DNA of 29,018 nucleotides from a virus. A program made the position numbers and the translations under genes. Below are positions 28,309-29,018 of this stretch, one piece after another. Below the pieces are notes generated by a model. The model did no database searches, was not told where the DNA came from, and was given only the letters and a program-made list of their open reading frames with translations. Numbering within the stretch: the first letter of the stretch is position 1; each line of letters starts with the position of its first letter. Where the stretch lies: positions 1 to 29,018 of IMG/VR virus record IMGVR_UViG_3300027971_000172. The stretch is one strand, 5' to 3'.

Positions 28309-29018
28309 TTATGCGCCCCAAGCTTCGGGTCGATCAAACAACTCACCGAAGCTCGCCGGTCGCAAAGTGACCTCCTCAATCTTCTCAGTTGTCACTGGGT
28401 CGATCACCCGCATGTCCGGCCCTCCATGGTGAACTTGGCCCCAGTGTTCCAGTAGTTTCGCTGAGACCTCGTCGTCGTGACCACTGTCAGGTGCAGCGTA
28501 TTTGAAGCGGCCGGTGGTCTCACTCATTACATACGCATAAGTATTAAATTCGTGAAGTTGCTCGTCAATAAGGTAAGCATTGCCACGCTCAAGGTCGGCC
28601 GACAACAGGTTCACGGCGCGGCCCTTCCAGTCGTTGGTGAACTTGACCGGGACGATGTCGAGGCCGTCCTCCTCAAGGTCGTCGAAGATCACGTCGCCGA
28701 TGCCAGTGGAGTCCATGATGATCGTCACGCCTGTAGCGCCCATCTCTTCAAGCAGACGTGCGGCCGACACGATCCGGTCCTTCTGCATCGGCCAGCTCAC
28801 GGCGTTGAAACGATCGTGGTACACGGGCAGGCGGTCGCCGTCACGGCTCGCAGTGAACACAGTGAAGTCCCTGTGCTTGGCAAGGTCAATGCCAAGGTAG
28901 ACATGATGCCCGGCAGGACTTACAAGCTCAGGCGCAATCACCTCGGGCTTGACACGGAACACTGAGCCAGCGTCGGAGACGAACTCGGCTAAGACTTCCT
29001 GCTCGTACATGACGGCGG
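28309..29018 (-). CDS. terL: Terminase large subunit, nuclease domain, partial
   Basis: The frame is open to the right edge of the window; the visible part is the C-terminal ~235 residues. It contains the RNase H-like nuclease of phage terminases: YLGIDLAKHRDFTVF (acidic residue at about 42 counting from the Met at 29010), TIIMDSTGIGDVIFDDL (Asp100) and SGHDDEVSAKLLEH (His178, Asp179, Asp180), three metal-binding positions in the right order. EVLAEFVSDAGSVFR at the start of the visible part is the usual segment joining ATPase and nuclease, so the Met at 29010 is internal and the ATPase lies outside. Read leftwards, opposite to portal and capsid. Confidence 0.92.
   Translation of the reverse strand, partial: AVMYEQEVLAEFVSDAGSVFRVKPEVIAPELVSPAGHHVYLGIDLAKHRDFTVFTASRDGDRLPVYHDRFNAVSWPMQKDRIVSAARLLEEMGATGVTIIMDSTGIGDVIFDDLEEDGLDIVPVKFTNDWKGRAVNLLSADLERGNAYLIDEQLHEFNTYAYVMSETTGRFKYAAPDSGHDDEVSAKLLEHWGQVHHGGPDMRVIDPVTTEKIEEVTLRPASFGELFDRPEAWGA

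Noticed and set aside
28127-28379. Small frames between the terminators at the right end
   Set aside because: They run through terminator stems and the end of the terminase gene, without ribosome sites.
29008-29010. ATG at 29010 as the start of a separate nuclease gene
   Set aside because: The frame continues to the window edge and the following EVLAEFVSDAGSVFR is the normal internal linker of a terminase large subunit.

Overview
The window is a segment of a tailed double-stranded DNA phage of siphovirus type (HK97-fold capsid, long non-contractile tail), probably infecting an actinobacterium. Evidence for the host: the DNA is moderately GC-rich, several transcription units look leaderless (a -10-like hexamer 6-7 bases before an ATG, with no ribosome binding site), and several small left-arm proteins belong to families I know from actinobacterial phages and plasmids. 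No integrase, repressor, tRNA gene or CRISPR array is visible, and both edges cut through genes.

Left arm (1-5409, all minus strand): about fifteen small, tightly packed genes read leftwards. Most are unknowns, apart from a 306-residue protein resembling the Gp88/DUF7227 phage family (4282-5202). Genes are either coupled by 4-base ATGA overlaps or preceded by a recurring leader: a small hairpin, then AGA, a Shine-Dalgarno sequence and ATG. I count seven such leaders with compensating stem changes. Three gaps also carry a TTGCACTGC(AA) palindrome next to a second hairpin.

Central control region (5410-6787): about 810 bases without a gene, holding six copies of CCTAGYG on both strands, an 11-bp tandem repeat and a 9-bp inverted repeat. 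Then come a small leftward coiled-coil gene (6222-6509) with its own terminator, and a divergent gap with TGGTCCGAAG repeats and a large nested hairpin.

Structural module (6788-28082, all plus strand): portal with a C-terminal extension, three small genes, a fibre/decoration group, a prohead protease fused to a Dps-like ferritin domain, major capsid protein, head-tail connectors, tail terminator, major tail protein, tail assembly chaperones, tape measure, two large minor tail proteins, a CHAP endolysin and a holin. Five unit starts fit a bipartite motif, TGWCRN-N9-TANNNT, well, and two fit weakly. In all but the capsid case the ATG follows within 6-9 bases. It looks like a phage-specific late promoter.

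Right edge (28083-29018): a convergent terminator region, then the C-terminal nuclease half of the large terminase on the minus strand, running off the window. Terminase is thus opposite in strand to, and at the far end from, the portal. The most unusual items are the protease-Dps fusion, the late promoter motif, the hairpin-AGA leaders and the CCTAGYG array.
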